A stretch of DNA of 7,665 nt from Candidatus Magasanikiibacteriota bacterium (GTDB lineage Bacteria > Patescibacteriota > Patescibacteriia > Magasanikbacterales > UBA10003). Positions within the stretch are counted from its first letter, which is position 1. Every line of letters starts with the position of its first letter. Under the pieces are notes generated by a model. The model saw only the letters and a list, made by a program, of their open reading frames with translations. It was not told the origin of the DNA and made no database searches. The position numbers and the translations under genes are program-made. Positions 6,265-7,665 of the stretch are shown here, piece after piece. The stretch is taken from positions 1 through 7,665 of the forward strand of contig JAPLWR010000016.1 in assembly GCA_026396495.1 (NCBI GenBank), read 5' to 3'.

Positions 6265-6648
6265 ATGTCTGAAAAAAAGAAAATTTTGCTTATTGTGGAG
6301 GATGAAATATCTTTATTGAAAATTTTACAAGAGGAATTTTCTAAAGAGGGTTTTGATGTTATAACAGCTATAGATGGTGTCAGTGGTTTGGATCTAGCCT
6401 TAACTAAGCGTCCGGATTTAATTTTATTAGATCTAATTTTACCCAAAATGGATGGTCTGAGCTTATTAAGAGAATTAAGGAAGGACTCTTGGGGTATGGA
6501 TGTACCAGTAATAATTCTTTCCAATTTAAGTGATGCAGAAAAAATTAGTGAAGCTTCGGAGCACGAGGTGTTTGATTATTTAGTTAAGGCTGATTGGAAA
6601 TTGGAAGATGTAATTAAAAAGGTTAAAAATAAGTTAAAAGTAGCTTAA
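6265..6648 (+). CDS. Stand-alone receiver-domain response regulator (CheY-like)
   Basis: This 127-residue protein is a complete receiver domain with no output domain. The acidic pair is Glu12-Asp13 in IVEDE, the phosphoacceptor is Asp56 in LILLDLILPKMDG, the switch Ser is Ser86 (IILSN), the switch aromatic is Tyr105 and the conserved Lys is Lys108 (YLVKADW). All residues needed for phosphoryl transfer from a histidine kinase are present. It is cytosolic and must act by protein contact or as a phosphate relay; no partner kinase is visible. The ATG is 7 bases after the stop of the giant surface-protein gene, suggesting one operon with coupled translation. A GGAG at 6240-6243 is 21 bases from the ATG, too far for a usual ribosome-binding site, and no closer one is seen. 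A putative own promoter lies at 6168-6196. A terminator follows directly. Confidence 0.92.
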   Translation: MSEKKKILLIVEDEISLLKILQEEFSKEGFDVITAIDGVSGLDLALTKRPDLILLDLILPKMDGLSLLRELRKDSWGMDVPVIILSNLSDAEKISEASEHEVFDYLVKADWKLEDVIKKVKNKLKVA

Positions 6649-6652
6649 AATA

Positions 6653-6691
6653 AAAATAAAGCACCCCCAAAAATAGGGGGTGCTTTATTTT
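6653..6691 (+). terminator. Strong Rho-independent terminator after the receiver gene
   Basis: The GC-rich core AAAGCACCCCC (6658-6668) pairs perfectly with GGGGGTGCTTT (6676-6686) across a 7-base A-rich loop. A/T flanks extend the perfect stem to 16 bp (6653-6668 with 6676-6691), and the right arm supplies the U tract. The A-rich left flank would serve as a U tract on the other strand, so it could work in both directions. It begins 5 bases after the receiver stop codon and separates the receiver gene from the downstream gene. Confidence 0.93.
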
Positions 6692-6718
6692 GCTTAAATA
6701 AATTTAAGATGGTATAAT
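6690..6718 (+). promoter_or_regulatory. Putative extended -10 promoter of the MgtE-like gene
   Basis: A perfect TATAAT (6713-6718) is preceded by TGG, giving the extended -10 pattern TGnTATAAT. A weak -35 box TTGCTT lies at 6690-6695 with a 17-bp spacer and overlaps the last bases of the preceding terminator stem. Transcription would start near 6725, leaving a leader of only about 17 bases before the ATG at 6742. That is too short for a magnesium riboswitch or a normally placed Shine-Dalgarno site. Confidence 0.7.
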
Positions 6719-6741
6719 ATTGGTGATTTAATTTTTAGAAT

Positions 6742-7665
6742 ATGTTTTATTTAAGCGAAATTATAGGTGCCGTTGTAAAAGATAGCTCTGAAACTATCGT
6801 GGGTAAAGCCACAGACTTGATTGTAGAACAAAAAGCAGGTGTTTACTCACCCCTAGTTTATCTTTTGGTTAAAAATAAAAAAACCAAGGAAATTGTTTGG
6901 GTCCCTTTTAAATATGTGGAAAATTTAGGTCAGGTTGTCATAACTTTAAAAACCTCCTTTTCTAGTATTCCCAAAGTAGAGGCTAAAAAAGACTATCTTT
7001 TTCTTTATAACGAAATTTTAGATCAGCAGATCGTAGATACAGAGGGAGTGAGAATTGTACGTGTTAATGATTTAAAGTTGGGTCTTTTTCAAGAAAAAAT
7101 TTGCGTTTTAGGTATAGACATAAGTTTTAGGGGTATTTTAAGGCGTTTGGGTCTGGGAAAATTAGATTTTTTAAATTTGTTTAAAGTTTATTTAATAGAT
7201 TGGCGCAAAGCCCAGCCTATTCATGGGCATTTAAAAATAGATGCTTTGGCTGAAGGATTAGTAAAATTACATCCAGCTGATTTGGCCAATATTGTAGAAA
7301 AGCTTAATTTGAATGAGGGTATTTTACTTTTAAAAACTTTAGACAAAAATACTGCTGGTAGAGTTATGGAAGAAATTCAACCAGAAATTCAAAAGATTTT
7401 AGTGCAACGTTTAGGTTCAGAAGCTTCTGTTCAGGTGGTACAAAAAATGTCCATTGATGAATTAGTAGATTTAATGCAATCCCTTTCTCCAGAAGAATCA
7501 GAAGAAATTATCAAAAAATTGCCAGCTGATCTAAAAATTCAAAAAATTAAAAAGATGTTGTTGTATCCAGAAGATACGGCTGGTGGCTTAATGACTACTG
7601 AATTTTTATCGGCTAGCGATGATACTACAATAGAAGAGGCAACTAAAATGATTAGAGATCGTTTC
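6742..7665 (+). CDS. PRC-barrel/MgtE N-domain/CBS protein, probable Mg2+ (or other divalent cation) transporter component (3' end outside window)
   Basis: The frame is open from ATG 6742 to the window edge (308 residues, no stop). Residues 1 to about 80 form a PRC-barrel-like domain (SEIIGAVVKD, then GKATDLIVE). Residues about 89-150 form a second one (DQQIVDTEGVRIVRVNDLKL). Residues about 168-273 are the helical MgtE N-domain (LHPADLANIVEKL, then SPEESEEIIKKLPADL). The hallmark YPEDTAGGLM (275-284) opens a CBS domain, which is cut by the edge. In MgtE channels the N and CBS domains sense cytosolic Mg2+ and gate the pore. The two PRC-barrels are additional to classic MgtE. The pore is not visible: the rest could be CBS plus the MgtE membrane domain, CBS only, or a partner such as an NRAMP transporter. 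The start follows a short AT-rich leader without a clear ribosome-binding site; the conserved PRC N-terminus supports it. It is a separate unit from the receiver gene. Confidence 0.85.
   Translation, partial: MFYLSEIIGAVVKDSSETIVGKATDLIVEQKAGVYSPLVYLLVKNKKTKEIVWVPFKYVENLGQVVITLKTSFSSIPKVEAKKDYLFLYNEILDQQIVDTEGVRIVRVNDLKLGLFQEKICVLGIDISFRGILRRLGLGKLDFLNLFKVYLIDWRKAQPIHGHLKIDALAEGLVKLHPADLANIVEKLNLNEGILLLKTLDKNTAGRVMEEIQPEIQKILVQRLGSEASVQVVQKMSIDELVDLMQSLSPEESEEIIKKLPADLKIQKIKKMLLYPEDTAGGLMTTEFLSASDDTTIEEATKMIRDRF

Noticed and set aside
6228..6524. Reverse-strand open frame of 98 codons
   Set aside because: It lies opposite the receiver gene, whose catalytic residues are all in place. The reverse product shows no recognisable features.
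6719..6741. Mg2+ riboswitch (M-box) in front of the MgtE-like gene
   Set aside because: Only about 17 bases lie between the predicted transcription start and the ATG, far too few for such a structure.

Overview
The window suggests a member of the Candidate Phyla Radiation (Patescibacteria, Parcubacteria-like). This is inferred, not proven. The base composition is low in GC. More than 80% of the window is one giant secreted beta-sandwich repeat protein held by a C-terminal membrane helix, with no LPXTG-type sorting signal. A stand-alone receiver domain follows it, and then a PRC-barrel/MgtE fusion. All stops used are TAA, no TGA interrupts a frame, and the standard bacterial code fits.

Positions 1-6257 are the 3' part of a gene whose start lies left of the window. 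The reading frame is open from the first complete codon at position 3, so about 2,084 residues are visible. Its repeats have a two-level organisation. A basic domain R of about 110 residues (conserved linker D-T-K-A-P, Asp-box-like S-x-D-G-G-x-T-W, then ITWNAG..D and MRVRxRG) occurs eight times. Two copies of a 342-344 residue module A are placed between them. The visible order is R0 R1, A, R2 R3 R4, A', R5 R6 R7, so A plus three R forms a unit of about 675 residues that occurs twice. The stalk ends in an FN3-like domain, a Pro/Gly linker, three further Ig-like domains with a second linker, and one transmembrane helix with a basic cytoplasmic tail.

Positions 6265-6648 encode a 127-residue receiver-only response regulator. 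It starts 7 bases after the stop of the giant gene and has all phosphorylation residues. A strong promoter-like sequence (TTGCCA, 17 bp, TGT-TATAAT) lies inside the membrane-anchor codons of the upstream gene, so the regulator may be transcribed on its own as well as by read-through.

Positions 6649-6741 pack a strong intrinsic terminator and a second extended -10 promoter into 93 bases. From 6742 to the right edge runs the 5' part of a gene for a PRC-barrel/MgtE-N/CBS protein, probably the cytosolic sensory part of a divalent-cation transport system. It is a separate transcription unit. No RNA genes, CRISPR arrays or insertion sequences were seen.
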